Source: an uncultured Actinomycetes bacterium (GTDB lineage: Bacteria; Actinomycetota; Thermoleophilia; Gaiellales; F1-60-MAGs149). From it: a stretch of DNA of 33,216 bases. Location of the stretch: positions 1 to 33,216 of the forward strand of contig CAJCBN010000034.1 of NCBI GenBank assembly GCA_903960645.1. The letters run 5' to 3'. Both the position numbers and the translations under genes were made by a program. Numbering within the stretch: position 1 is the first letter of the stretch; every line of letters begins with the position of its first letter. The notes beneath the pieces are model-generated. The model did not search any database. It was not told the DNA's origin and saw nothing but the letters and a program-made list of their open reading frames with translations. This document shows positions 1-7,737 of this stretch, piece by piece.

Positions 1-2295
1 CGAGATCAGCGCGTAGCAGGCGGCGTGGGACTTGTTGAACGAGTACTCCGCGGAGCGCTCGTTCTCGTCCCACATGTCGGCGGCGACCTTGGCGTCGACG
101 CCGTTGGCCGCGCAGCCCTCGATGAAGCGTGGCTTCAGCGAAGCCATCAGCACGGCGTCCTTCTTGCCGATCGCCTTGCGCAGATCGTCGGCCTCGGAGG
201 GGCTGAAGCCCGCGAGGTCCTTGGCGATCAGCATCGACTGCTCTTGGTAGATGTAGACGCCCATCGTCGAGGCCAGGATCGGCTCGAGGCGCGGATCCGC
301 GAACGAGACCGCCTCTTGACCGTTCTTGCGGCGCGAGTAGGTGGGGATGTTCTGCATCGGCCCGGGGCGGTACAGCGCGACGAGGGCAACCAGATCCTCG
401 AACTGCGTGGGCTTGACCTGCCGCAGGGCGTCGCGCATGCCGGTGCTCTCGAACTGGAAGACGCCGGTGGCGTCGCCCTTGCGCAGCATCGCGTACGTCG
501 GCTCGTCGTCCAGCTCGAGGTTCGGAATGTCGATCACGGTGCCCTGCGACTCGGCGACCAGCCGCACGGCCTCGTCGATCACGTCGAGGTTGCGCAGGCC
601 GAGGAAGTCCATCTTGAGCAGGCCGAGCGCCTCGATGTCGCCCATCGCGTACTGCGTGACGAGCTCGGAGTCGACGCCCTTGCGCTGCAGCGGCACGTAC
701 TCGATGAGCGGGCGGTCGCCGATCACGACGGCGGCAGCGTGGATCGAGTCCTGACGCACGAGGCCCTCGAGCGGGCGCGCCATGTCGATCAACTCCTTGG
801 CCGTGATCTCACGACCACTGTCCGAGCGCCCAATCGGCGTCGGGTCGTCGTACATCTCCCGCAGCTCCTGGCCGGGCTGGAGGCTCTCGTCGAAGCCGAC
901 CTTGACGCCGTCGGGGATCGCCTTGGCGATCCGGTCGACGGTGCCGTACGGCAGCCCGAGCACGCGACCGGTGTCGCGGGTGGCCTGCTTGGCGGCGAGC
1001 TTGCCGAACGTGATGATCTGCGCGACCCGCTCGCGGCCGTACTTCTCGACGACGTAGTTCATCACGCGTTCCCGCCCGTGGACGGAGAAGTCGATGTCGA
1101 TATCCGGCATCGACTTGCGGCCCGGGTTGAGGAAGCGCTCGAACAGCAGGTCGTAGCGAATTGGATCGACATCGGTGATCTCAAGGCAGTACGCCACCAG
1201 CGAGCCGGCGGCCGAACCACGGCCCGGCCCGACGCCGATGCCCTCGCGCTTGGCGAAGCCGACGAAGTCCCAGGTGACGAGGAAGTAGTCCGCGAACCCC
1301 ATCTCGCGGATCGTCGCCAGCTCGAAGGCGAGGCGGTCGCGGAGGTCCTGCGTCGCCGCCGGGTAGCGGCGCGCCAGCCCCTCCTCACACAGCCGCGTGA
1401 GGTACACGAAGGCGTCCTCGCCGTTCGGCACGTCGTACTTGGGCAGACGGATCGCGCCAAGCTCAAGCTCGACGTTGCAGCGTTCCGCGATCTCGAGCGT
1501 CGGCGACAAGAGGTCGCGGCCGTAGGGCGCGAAGACACGCTGCATCTCCTCCGGCGTCTTGAGGAAGAACTCCTTGTTCGGGAACTTGAAGCGCTTGTCG
1601 TTGGCGAGCACGTCGCCGGTCTGGATGCAGAGCAGCACCTCGTGCGGGTCGGCGTCCTCGGCGCGCAGGTAGTGCACGTCGCCGGTGCCGACCGTGGTCA
1701 GGCCCAACTCGTCGGCGAGCTTGATCAGCACGGGATTGACCTGACGATGCTCGTCGAGGTCGGCGTCCTGGATCTCGACGTAGAAGTTCTCCTTGCCGAA
1801 GACCTGAATCATCAGGTCCATCTCCGCACGGGCAGCACCCTCGTCGCCGCGCATGATCGCCTGGTTGACGCGGCTGGCCAGGCAGCCGCTGAGGGCGATC
1901 AGGCCCTTCGAGTGCTGCTGCAGCAGGTCGAGGTCGACGCGCGGCTTGTAGTGGTAGCCCTCGAGGTAGCCGAGGGTGACCAGCTTGACCAGGTTGTGGT
2001 ACCCCTCGAGGTCCTTGGCGAGCAGCGTCAGGTGGGCCCAGTCGCGGCGTCCGGCGGGCTCCTTCGCGCGCCGATCCTCGACGAGGTAGATCTCGCAGCC
2101 GATGATCGGCTTGATACCGGCCTTCGTTGCGGTCCGGTAGAGGTCGACGGAGCCCGCCATGGAGCCGTGGTCCGTGATCGTGACCGCAGGCATCTCGAGC
2201 TCCACGGAGCGCTTGACCAGCTCGCCGACACGGCAGGCGCCATCGAGAATCGAGTACTCGGAGTGGCAGTGGAGGTGAACGAACTCGGCAGGCAC
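1..2295 (-). CDS. dnaE: DNA polymerase III alpha subunit DnaE, C-terminal part cut off by window edge
   Basis: This is the replicative polymerase catalytic subunit; 765 codons are visible and the gene runs off the window at base 1. The N-terminal PHP domain (about residues 1-210) carries HLHCHSEYS, ITDHGSM and DVHYL, so its metal-binding histidines look intact, as in bacteria whose DnaE1 proofreads through PHP. The polymerase core follows, with GPGRGSAAGS and the catalytic MPDIDIDF block at residues 396-403, whose D400 and D402 match E. coli D401/D403. The GTG start at 2295 gives the normal DnaE N-terminus; a nearby ATG is in another frame. There is no good Shine-Dalgarno sequence, but a TAGGAT -10-like box lies 9 nt upstream. 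The gene is divergent from argA, with a repeat-filled spacer between them. Confidence 0.97.
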   Translation of the reverse strand, partial: MPAEFVHLHCHSEYSILDGACRVGELVKRSVELEMPAVTITDHGSMAGSVDLYRTATKAGIKPIIGCEIYLVEDRRAKEPAGRRDWAHLTLLAKDLEGYHNLVKLVTLGYLEGYHYKPRVDLDLLQQHSKGLIALSGCLASRVNQAIMRGDEGAARAEMDLMIQVFGKENFYVEIQDADLDEHRQVNPVLIKLADELGLTTVGTGDVHYLRAEDADPHEVLLCIQTGDVLANDKRFKFPNKEFFLKTPEEMQRVFAPYGRDLLSPTLEIAERCNVELELGAIRLPKYDVPNGEDAFVYLTRLCEEGLARRYPAATQDLRDRLAFELATIREMGFADYFLVTWDFVGFAKREGIGVGPGRGSAAGSLVAYCLEITDVDPIRYDLLFERFLNPGRKSMPDIDIDFSVHGRERVMNYVVEKYGRERVAQIITFGKLAAKQATRDTGRVLGLPYGTVDRIAKAIPDGVKVGFDESLQPGQELREMYDDPTPIGRSDSGREITAKELIDMARPLEGLVRQDSIHAAAVVIGDRPLIEYVPLQRKGVDSELVTQYAMGDIEALGLLKMDFLGLRNLDVIDEAVRLVAESQGTVIDIPNLELDDEPTYAMLRKGDATGVFQFESTGMRDALRQVKPTQFEDLVALVALYRPGPMQNIPTYSRRKNGQEAVSFADPRLEPILASTMGVYIYQEQSMLIAKDLAGFSPSEADDLRKAIGKKDAVLMASLKPRFIEGCAANGVDAKVAADMWDENERSAEYSFNKSHAACYALIS

Positions 2296-2304
2296 GGGAG
2301 AACC

Positions 2305-2333
2305 ATCCTAGTCCGCGGTGCGGCGGATGTGAC
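2305..2333 (-). promoter_or_regulatory. Candidate dnaE promoter, short-leader type
   Basis: Read on the minus strand, GTCACA (2333-2328) and TAGGAT (2310-2305) are separated by 17 bp, and TAGGAT is 9 nt before the dnaE GTG. The -10 fits the TAnnnT pattern seen at other genes here. The -35-like hexamer matches TTGACA at four of six positions and lies inside the outer stem of the neighbouring repeat doublet. Transcription would begin at or just before the start codon. This is inference from spacing only. Confidence 0.4.
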
Positions 2334-2440
2334 ACAGGGGTCAGACCCCTTCGAGACATCAGCGCAGCAGACCGCAGGGAAAGGTCCAGCATCTGGGCGC
2401 TGATGTGACGACGGGGTCTGACCCCTCTGTCACATCCGCC
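2322..2440. repeat. REP-type inverted doublet, locus 1 (GGGGTCAGACCCC family)
   Basis: Two 44-bp arms, 2322-2365 and 2397-2440, are reverse complements with four mismatches, separated by 31 bp. Each arm contains its own palindrome: AGGGGTCAGACCCCT at 2336-2350 and GGGGTCTGACCCC at 2413-2425, flanked by TGTGAC/GTCACA-type stems. The outer ends read GGCGGATGTGACA. The layout is that of a paired REP element (BIME-like): two hairpins that can also fold on each other. It fills the spacer between divergent dnaE and argA. Confidence 0.9.
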
Positions 2441-2456
2441 CGGGTACCCGCCCCAA

Positions 2457-2528
2457 ATGTCCCGTGAGCTCATCGTCCGCCGCGCCACCACGCGCGACGT
2501 CGATGTGACGACGGGGTCTGACCCCTAG
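2457..2528 (+). pseudogene. Truncated duplicate of the argA 5' end
   Basis: An ATG at 2457 starts the same first 15 codons as argA (MSRELIVRRATTRDV), then runs into the second repeat unit and stops at TAG 2526-2528 after 23 codons. Its upstream -10-like box has decayed from TACCCT to TACCCG, so it is probably not expressed. It is a by-product of the tandem duplication rather than a functional small gene. Confidence 0.75.
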
Positions 2529-2534
2529 CCCCGG

Positions 2535-2540
2535 TACCCT
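2535..2540 (+). promoter_or_regulatory. Candidate argA -10 box, leaderless
   Basis: TACCCT lies 6 nt before the argA ATG at 2547, so transcription would start at or next to the initiation codon. There is no Shine-Dalgarno sequence. The adjacent repeat unit (2502-2526) occupies the -35 region. The same arrangement occurs before wecA, with the identical TACCCT hexamer. Confidence 0.55.
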
Positions 2541-2546
2541 CCCCGT

Positions 2547-3047
2547 ATGTCCCGTGAGCTCATCGTCCGCCGCGCCACCACGCGCGACGTCGGGGCGATC
2601 CGCGCCCTCGTCGACCAGTACGTCGGCAAGGTGCTGCTCGAGAAGGAGACGGTCACGCTCTACGAGGACGTCCAGGAGTTCTGGGTGGCCGTGGACGGCG
2701 AGCACATCGTCGGCTGCGGCGCACTGCACATCCTCTGGGAGGACCTCGGGGAGATCCGCACCGTCGCCGTCGACCGCGACGCCAAGCGTCGCGGCATCGG
2801 CGGCCAGATCGTCGAGCGCCTGATCGACCACGGCCGCGACCTCGGCATCTCGCGCGTCTTCGTACTGACCTTCGAGACCTCGTTCTTCGAGCGCCACGGC
2901 TTCCGCGAGATCGAGGGCACGCCCGTGACGCCCGAGGTCTACGCCGCGATGCGGCGCTCCTACGACCGCGGCATCGCCGAGTTCCTTGACCTCGAGTACG
3001 TCAAGCCGAACACGCTCGGCAACACGCGCATGCTGCTCGAGCTGTAG
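2547..3047 (+). CDS. argA: Amino-acid N-acetyltransferase (N-acetylglutamate synthase, Rv2747 type)
   Basis: This 166-aa single-domain GNAT protein would catalyse acetyl-CoA + L-glutamate to N-acetylglutamate, the first step of arginine synthesis, in the cytoplasm. The acetyl-CoA loop RRGIGGQIVERL is near residues 80-92. The stretches LLEKETVTLYEDVQEFWVA, ALHILWEDLGEIRTVAV, FERHGFREIEGTPVTPEV and YVKPNTLGN closely follow my recollection of mycobacterial Rv2747, the short ArgA of actinobacteria. It has no amino-acid-kinase domain, unlike classical E. coli ArgA. The ATG at 2547 is preferred over the ghost copy at 2457 because only this frame stays open. No other arginine genes are present. A gene remnant follows directly after the stop codon. 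Confidence 0.9.
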   Translation: MSRELIVRRATTRDVGAIRALVDQYVGKVLLEKETVTLYEDVQEFWVAVDGEHIVGCGALHILWEDLGEIRTVAVDRDAKRRGIGGQIVERLIDHGRDLGISRVFVLTFETSFFERHGFREIEGTPVTPEVYAAMRRSYDRGIAEFLDLEYVKPNTLGNTRMLLEL

Positions 3048-3137
3048 CGTCGCGGCACGCAGCCCGAGGGGTACCTGCGCGCGGCGTCCGGCTGGGAGAT
3101 GTTCTTCGGCCGACTCGATGCGCTCCTCAGCCGATAG
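3048..3137 (+). pseudogene. Remnant: C-terminal fragment of an SRPBCC/AHSA1-like gene
   Basis: Directly after the argA stop, in the same frame, 29 codons read RRGTQPEGYLRAASGWEMFF and then GRLDALLSR before TAG at 3135-3137. This resembles the C-terminal helix of AHSA1-type SRPBCC proteins and parallels the end of the next gene (GYTVFFERLDALTRA). No start codon or body of a domain precedes it. I read it as the tail of a deleted paralogue of the downstream gene. The TAG also forms the first three bases of the next gene's -10-like box. Confidence 0.6.
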
Positions 3138-3140
3138 GCT
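3135..3140 (+). promoter_or_regulatory. Candidate -10 box of the SRPBCC gene, leaderless
   Basis: TAGGCT stands 6 nt before the ATG at 3147, the same spacing as at argA, wecA and the DUF3352 gene. No clear -35 hexamer and no Shine-Dalgarno sequence (only GGGGGC) is seen. Confidence 0.45.
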
Positions 3141-3146
3141 GGGGGC

Positions 3147-3566
3147 ATGAAGCCCGGCATCGACCTCAAGCGCACGTTCCCCGCCGCCCCGCAGGCGCTC
3201 TTTGACGCCTGGACGCAGGGCGATCTGCTCGCACAGTGGTTTGGTCTACCCGACGCGCAGGTGGAGGCCACGTGCGACGCCCGCGTCGGCGGCGCGTGGG
3301 AGCTGACGATGCACAGCCCGATGGGTCAGTTCGGCTTCACCGGCGCGTACACCGCCGTGGCCGCACCCTCGCACCTCGCCTTCACGATGAAGGCCAACGG
3401 TCAGGACGGCGTCGAGACCTGCACGGTTGACATCGCGCCGCACGGCGACGGCTCGGAGCTGCGCTTCACGCAGGACGGCAACAACCTCACCGTCGAGCAG
3501 TACGAGCAGGCGACCGCGGGGTACACCGTGTTCTTCGAGCGCCTCGACGCGCTCACGCGGGCGTAG
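3147..3566 (+). CDS. SRPBCC / AHSA1-domain protein
   Basis: This 139-aa protein is one START/Bet v1-like (SRPBCC) fold of the AHSA1 group: IDLKRTFPAAPQALFDAWT at the N-terminus, the WFG turn after the first helix, GGAWEL, and a C-terminal amphipathic helix ending in FFERLDALTRA. Such domains bind hydrophobic ligands in a cavity. Many AHSA1 members are of unknown function and no specific ligand can be assigned here. There is no signal peptide, so it is probably cytosolic. It is convergent with the zinc peptidase gene, with only 15 bp between the stop codons and no evident terminator. A remnant of a related gene lies just upstream. Confidence 0.85.
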   Translation: MKPGIDLKRTFPAAPQALFDAWTQGDLLAQWFGLPDAQVEATCDARVGGAWELTMHSPMGQFGFTGAYTAVAAPSHLAFTMKANGQDGVETCTVDIAPHGDGSELRFTQDGNNLTVEQYEQATAGYTVFFERLDALTRA

Positions 3567-3581
3567 TTCCGCGACGGGCGA

Positions 3582-5141
3582 TCAGCCCGATGCGTCCCGC
3601 ACGAAGGCATCGATGCCGAGCGGCGTGCCCGTGGCCTGCTCGACCAGTCGATCCCAGCGCAGCGAGGCGCCGGGGCGCAGCAGCCGTTCACTGATCAGCG
3701 GTCCGACGGCGGCCGGATTCGCAGCCGGCGAGCCAGCGCCCGTCTCGCGCTCCGTCCACTCCTCGACCTGCGAGGCGAGGATCTCTCCGAGCAGATAGTT
3801 GTGGTAGTAGCAGGGTGCCACGGCGAGGTGGATCTTCGAGGCCCAGGCGTTCGGTACCGGCGCGAGCGGGCGCGGAATGCCCTGGTACTGCTCCACGAGG
3901 TCCCACCAGATCATGTCGAGGTCGCCGTCGGGCTCGGCGTAGAAGGCCCGTTCGAAGCGGGTCATCACCTGGACCCAGGCAGCAAGGGTCAGGAGGCCGC
4001 GCCGCAGCGTGGCCGCATTGGTCGGATGCCGTGCCGCCTCCGCAGGCACGCCGGCGTAGCGCTCGAGGAACTCGGGGTCGCGACCGCGGCGGCCGTGCAG
4101 CATCGCCATCGCCTCGGTCGTGAGGATGTGCGCGGGGTCGCGCAGCAGCCACGGCAGGTCGGCGTCGAGCGAGAGCTCGTAGATCGCGTGGCCGAGCTCG
4201 TGCAGCGTCGTCTCCAGCCAGCGAACGGTCGGCACGAGGTTCATCAGCACGCGCACATCACCGCGACGATCGACGTGCATCATGAACGCGTGCTGATCCT
4301 TGCCCGGCCGCGGCAGCACGTCAGAGCGCGCGAGTACGCCCGCAACGTCGTGCCCGAGGTCGGCGAAGTAACGGGTGCTCGCCGCGAGCGCATCGACGTC
4401 GCCGATCACCGGCTCGAGGGGATCGGCGCCGACGCTCGGAGCGTCTTGGCCGAAGACATCGATCATGTGCCACGGCTGGAACAGTGCGTCGGGCGTCAGG
4501 CCGAGCGCGGCGCGGCGCTGCGCCTCGATCGCGGCGCGCTCGCTCCCCCACGCCGGGGCCAGCGCCGCGTGCAGCGCATCGAACGTCCCGAAGAGACGCT
4601 TCTCATCGAGCTCGTCGAGGGCGAGCGCCATCGCGTAGTGGTCGCGGTAGCCGGCGGCCCGGGCGGCCTCGTTACGCAGATGGGCCAGCTCGCGCAGCCC
4701 CACGGCGACCTCGCCGCCGACGCAACGGGCTCCGGTCCAGACGGCCTGGCGCTCTGCGAGGTCGGTGCTCTCGCCGAGGATGCGATCGACGGCCGCGGCA
4801 TCGAGCTCACGCCCGTCGACGGTCGCGCGGTAGCGCGAGTGCGCTGCCATCAGCTCGGTCTCGAGGCCCACGATCCGGTCGATCAGCTCCGGCGGGCGCT
4901 GCCGACCGGCGGTCATCAGCCGCAGCACCTCGGCACGGCGCTGCTCGAGCGGCGAGCCATCGACGGCGACCGCGGCGGCGGCGATCGCCGGCTCGGCGAG
5001 GGCGTGCTCGTAGGCCGCGCTGGCCGCCTCCGCGGCGGCCGACGCGTCGTCCGTCGCGTTGCAGGACATCTCCCACCAGGCCAGGTTGGCTGTGGTCTCG
5101 AGCGCGGCGAGGCGGGCCTCCGCCGCGGGGAGCGTCGTCAC
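3582..5141 (-). CDS. M2/M3-type zinc metallopeptidase (oligopeptidase-like)
   Basis: This is a gluzincin peptidase of 519 aa from the preferred start. From that start, H314-E315-L-G-H318 is the zinc/catalytic HExxH motif, and E343 (in TTEAMAM), 25 residues after the second histidine, is the expected third zinc ligand, as in thimet oligopeptidase (M3) and ACE-like (M2) enzymes. The protein is otherwise largely helical, with no signal peptide, so a cytosolic peptide-trimming role is likely; the substrate is unknown. GTG 5141 lies 4 nt after the stop of the upstream small gene, suggesting translational coupling. A GTG at 5186 in the same frame would add 15 low-complexity residues and overlap that gene. 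M2 versus M3 cannot be settled by eye. Confidence 0.8.
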   Translation of the reverse strand: MTTLPAAEARLAALETTANLAWWEMSCNATDDASAAAEAASAAYEHALAEPAIAAAAVAVDGSPLEQRRAEVLRLMTAGRQRPPELIDRIVGLETELMAAHSRYRATVDGRELDAAAVDRILGESTDLAERQAVWTGARCVGGEVAVGLRELAHLRNEAARAAGYRDHYAMALALDELDEKRLFGTFDALHAALAPAWGSERAAIEAQRRAALGLTPDALFQPWHMIDVFGQDAPSVGADPLEPVIGDVDALAASTRYFADLGHDVAGVLARSDVLPRPGKDQHAFMMHVDRRGDVRVLMNLVPTVRWLETTLHELGHAIYELSLDADLPWLLRDPAHILTTEAMAMLHGRRGRDPEFLERYAGVPAEAARHPTNAATLRRGLLTLAAWVQVMTRFERAFYAEPDGDLDMIWWDLVEQYQGIPRPLAPVPNAWASKIHLAVAPCYYHNYLLGEILASQVEEWTERETGAGSPAANPAAVGPLISERLLRPGASLRWDRLVEQATGTPLGIDAFVRDASG

Positions 5142-5145
5142 CCGA

Positions 5146-5331
5146 TCAACGCGCCCGGGGTGGCTCGACGTCCTGCCACGGGTCACGCTTCGAGCCGATC
5201 AGGCGGTAGGCGCCGTAGCCAGCCGCGCCAGCCAGCGCCAGCACGCGCGCGGTCTTCGAGGCGGCGAGCAGCGCCGTAGCGCCGGCGGCAAGGCCGACGA
5301 ACAGCACGGTCCTCTGGTCGAGTTCGGGCAT
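5146..5331 (-). CDS. Small membrane-associated protein, unknown function
   Basis: This 61-aa protein begins MPELDQRTVLF, is rich in alanine, glycine and leucine, and has a hydrophobic stretch over about residues 10-45 (one or two membrane passes), then a basic/acidic tail ending WQDVEPPRAR. The ATG overlaps the ispG stop by one base (TGATG), and the stop is 4 nt before the peptidase GTG, so it appears translationally coupled on both sides. I do not recognise a family. A small membrane anchor or partner for the peptidase is possible but unsupported. Confidence 0.6.
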   Translation of the reverse strand: MPELDQRTVLFVGLAAGATALLAASKTARVLALAGAAGYGAYRLIGSKRDPWQDVEPPRAR

Positions 5332-6446
5332 CAGGATGGTCCTCCGACGACGGGGAGCGAGAGCTTGCGGCGGCCACGCTCCGGGCGGGGCATGCCGTCG
5401 CCGATCCACTGGTCCACGACCGCGAACAGCTCGTCAACGAGCTGGTCCTGCGGCACGCGCTTGAGCACCTCGCCGTGGGCGTAGATGTGGCCGGCGTCAC
5501 GCCCGCCGGCAATCCCGAAGTCGGCGTCACCCGCCTCGCCCGGGCCGTTCACGGCGCAGCCCATCACGGCCACCTCGAAGTGCTCCTTGTAGCCGCGCAG
5601 CCGCGTCTCAACGGTCTCGGCCAGCTCGTGGACCTCGACGTTGGTGCGACCGCAGGACGGGCACGAGATCATCTCAGGGCCCATGTGGCGCAGGCCGAGG
5701 GCGCGCAGGATGTCGTAGGCCACGCGCACCTCCTCAACCGGGTCGACCGACAGCGAGACGCGGATCGTGTCGCCGATGCCCTCCTCGAGCAGCGTGCCGA
5801 TGCCGATCGCGCTCTTGACGGCGCCCGTGACGAGGGTGCCGGCCTCCGTCACGCCAAGGTGCAGCGGGTAGGGCACGAGGCCGGCCAGCATCCGGTACGC
5901 GCCGATCATCACCGGGACCGACGTGGACTTGACCGAGATCTTGAAGTCGTGGAAGCCCAGCTGCTCGAGCAGCTCGACCTCCTCCATCGCCGCCTTGACG
6001 AGCGCGCCGATCGGATCGCTGGTCGCCGTCCACTTGAGGTGCTCAGGCAGCGACCCCGAGTTGGCGCCGATGCGCAGGGGCGTGCTCGTCTCCTGTGCCT
6101 TGGCGACGACCTCACGCACCTTGTCCTCCCCGCCGATGTTGCCGGGGTTGATGCGGACGGCGGCGACGCCGGCGTCCATCGCGCGGATGGCAAGCGAGGC
6201 GTTGAAGTGGATATCCGCGATGATGGGCACGGCGCTCTCCGCGATGATGCGCGGCAGCGCCTCCGCGTCGGGCAGGCCCGGCACGGCGACGCGCACGATG
6301 TCGACGCCGGCCTCGTGGAGGCGCGCGATCTGCGCGAGCGTGGCGTCCGCGTCGAAGGTCTTGGTGGTCGTCATCGACTGCACCGCGACGGTGGCGCCGC
6401 CGCCGATCAGTACGCCGCCGACGTTGATCTGCTTCTCACTGGCCAT
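5331..6446 (-). CDS. ispG: 4-hydroxy-3-methylbut-2-enyl diphosphate synthase IspG (GcpE)
   Basis: This is the penultimate MEP-pathway enzyme, converting MEcPP to HMBPP with a [4Fe-4S] cluster. At 371 aa it has the bacterial short form: a TIM barrel (VQSMTTTKTFD, ADIHFN, RINPGNIG, RIGANSGSLP, SVKST) and a C-terminal Fe-S domain. The cluster ligands are visible as C262 and C265 (CPSCGRT), C297 (GCAVNGPGEA) and E304. The ATG start gives the standard N-terminus (MASEKQINVGGV). It lies 19 bp after the rseP stop in a same-strand run with dxr, the other MEP gene here. Confidence 0.97.
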   Translation of the reverse strand: MASEKQINVGGVLIGGGATVAVQSMTTTKTFDADATLAQIARLHEAGVDIVRVAVPGLPDAEALPRIIAESAVPIIADIHFNASLAIRAMDAGVAAVRINPGNIGGEDKVREVVAKAQETSTPLRIGANSGSLPEHLKWTATSDPIGALVKAAMEEVELLEQLGFHDFKISVKSTSVPVMIGAYRMLAGLVPYPLHLGVTEAGTLVTGAVKSAIGIGTLLEEGIGDTIRVSLSVDPVEEVRVAYDILRALGLRHMGPEMISCPSCGRTNVEVHELAETVETRLRGYKEHFEVAVMGCAVNGPGEAGDADFGIAGGRDAGHIYAHGEVLKRVPQDQLVDELFAVVDQWIGDGMPRPERGRRKLSLPVVGGPS

Positions 6447-6465
6447 TGCTGTGCATCCTATCGGT

Positions 6466-7737
6466 CTAGGGGCCGGTGAAACGGCTGATGTCGTTGTTGA
6501 GGCCGATCACGAACAGCACGAGGACGAGCGCGATGCCGACGATGCTGATCCGTTCGATCAGCACGCGTGAGAGCGGTTTTCCGCGTCGCAGCTTCTCGGC
6601 CAGCGCGACCATGATGTGGCCGCCGTCCAGCGGCAGGAATGGCAACAGGTTGAAGATCGCCAGCGCGAGCGAGATGACGCCCATCATCCACAGGAAGCTG
6701 CCGGATTTCACGCTCTCCTCAGAGGTCGCCGTGATGCCGACGATGCTGGAGACCTGTTTGTGCCCCTCGGAGGTCGTGACGATGCGCGCCAGGCCGGTCA
6801 GTGACTCCTTGGTGACGAACCACGACCAGCGGGCGGACTCCGCCGCCGCCCCTGGCAGTGATTCTCGGCGGACGCCGTCGGGGACCTGCTGGAAGCTGAA
6901 GCCGATCAGCCAGCGCCCATCGACGTTCTCGGGCCGAACCGCCTTGAGTGTCTGCGTGGTGCCGTCGCGAGCGACGGTCAGCGTGACGGGGGCGCCGTTG
7001 CTCGCCTGGACCTGCTCGCCGACCTGTTCCCAGTCACCGGCGACCGGCTTGCCGTTGACGGCGGTGATCGTATCGCCGGGCTTGAGCCCGGCCGTCATGG
7101 CCGGCGTGCCGGAGACGGTGGCGACGTCGGTGCTGGGCTTCTGCAGCGGCACGCCGCTCCAGAAGAAGATCGTCAGGATCACCAACGCGGCGATGACGTT
7201 CGCGCCCGGACCGGCAAGGATGATGGCGATGCGCTTCCAGACCGGGAGCCGCCAGTAGGCGCGGCGATCCAGGTCGTCGTGGAGGCGCTCGAGGTTCTTG
7301 CGCGTCTCCGTGTACGTCTTGGGGTGGAGCAGGTGCTGGTCGGCGTCGAGGGCAAGCCGCGCACGGTCTGCCGCGGTCTGGCACTCGGCCGGCGACGCCT
7401 CGGCGGCGATCGCGCTCTTCAGGTTCGCGGTCGCCGGGCCGAGCAGGTCGCGCTGGCCGTCCGGCCGGCGCAGCTCGATCTCCTCGATCGCGTCCTGACA
7501 GACGATGACATCCTCGGGGAGCGGTCGGTTCATGCCCACGATGCGCACGTAGCCGCCAAGCGGGATCACGCCCAGTCCGTACTCGGTCTCGCCGCGCCGA
7601 AACGAAACGGCGACCGGCGGGAACCCGATCAGGAAGCGGGTCGCCTTGGCGCCGACCAGGCGCGCGACGCTGAAGTGGCCGAGCTCGTGCACGAGGATCA
7701 GCAGCAGCAGCCCGATGATGACGGCGAACCAACTCAT
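6466..7737 (-). CDS. rseP: Site-2 protease family zinc metalloprotease RseP
   Basis: This intramembrane protease (M50) cleaves membrane-bound regulators such as anti-sigma factors within the bilayer. It has 423 aa. H17-E18-L-G-H21 in the first membrane helix and L370-D371-G-G-H in a C-terminal helix form the active site. One PDZ domain spans about residues 203-255 (AMTAGLKPGDTITAVNGKPV). A final hydrophobic helix covers about 397-414. It differs from the E. coli enzyme in having one PDZ domain and a long charged segment, about residues 72-165, between the GGYVRIVG strand and the second membrane helix. The ATG overlaps the dxr stop by 4 nt, so the two are probably translated together. Confidence 0.96.
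   Translation of the reverse strand: MSWFAVIIGLLLLILVHELGHFSVARLVGAKATRFLIGFPPVAVSFRRGETEYGLGVIPLGGYVRIVGMNRPLPEDVIVCQDAIEEIELRRPDGQRDLLGPATANLKSAIAAEASPAECQTAADRARLALDADQHLLHPKTYTETRKNLERLHDDLDRRAYWRLPVWKRIAIILAGPGANVIAALVILTIFFWSGVPLQKPSTDVATVSGTPAMTAGLKPGDTITAVNGKPVAGDWEQVGEQVQASNGAPVTLTVARDGTTQTLKAVRPENVDGRWLIGFSFQQVPDGVRRESLPGAAAESARWSWFVTKESLTGLARIVTTSEGHKQVSSIVGITATSEESVKSGSFLWMMGVISLALAIFNLLPFLPLDGGHIMVALAEKLRRGKPLSRVLIERISIVGIALVLVLFVIGLNNDISRFTGP

Larger units (their letters stand above)
2402..2592. repeat. Tandem duplication of repeat unit plus argA promoter and start
   Basis: Positions 2402-2426 and 2502-2526 are identical over 25 bp (including GGGGTCTGACCCC). Positions 2457-2502 and 2547-2592 are identical over 46 bp, beginning with the argA ATG. 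The linking segments are similar but diverged (GGTACCCG versus GGTACCCT; 14 versus 4 bp after the repeat core). Together this is an imperfect direct duplication of a 90-100-bp unit made of repeat, promoter and first codons of argA. The downstream copy belongs to the intact gene. Confidence 0.92.

Noticed and set aside
25..2403. 792-codon open frame on the plus strand
   Set aside because: It is antisense to dnaE, has a low-complexity composition rich in Leu/Val/Arg/Asp/Glu, and matches no family. Long antisense frames are usual in high-GC DNA.
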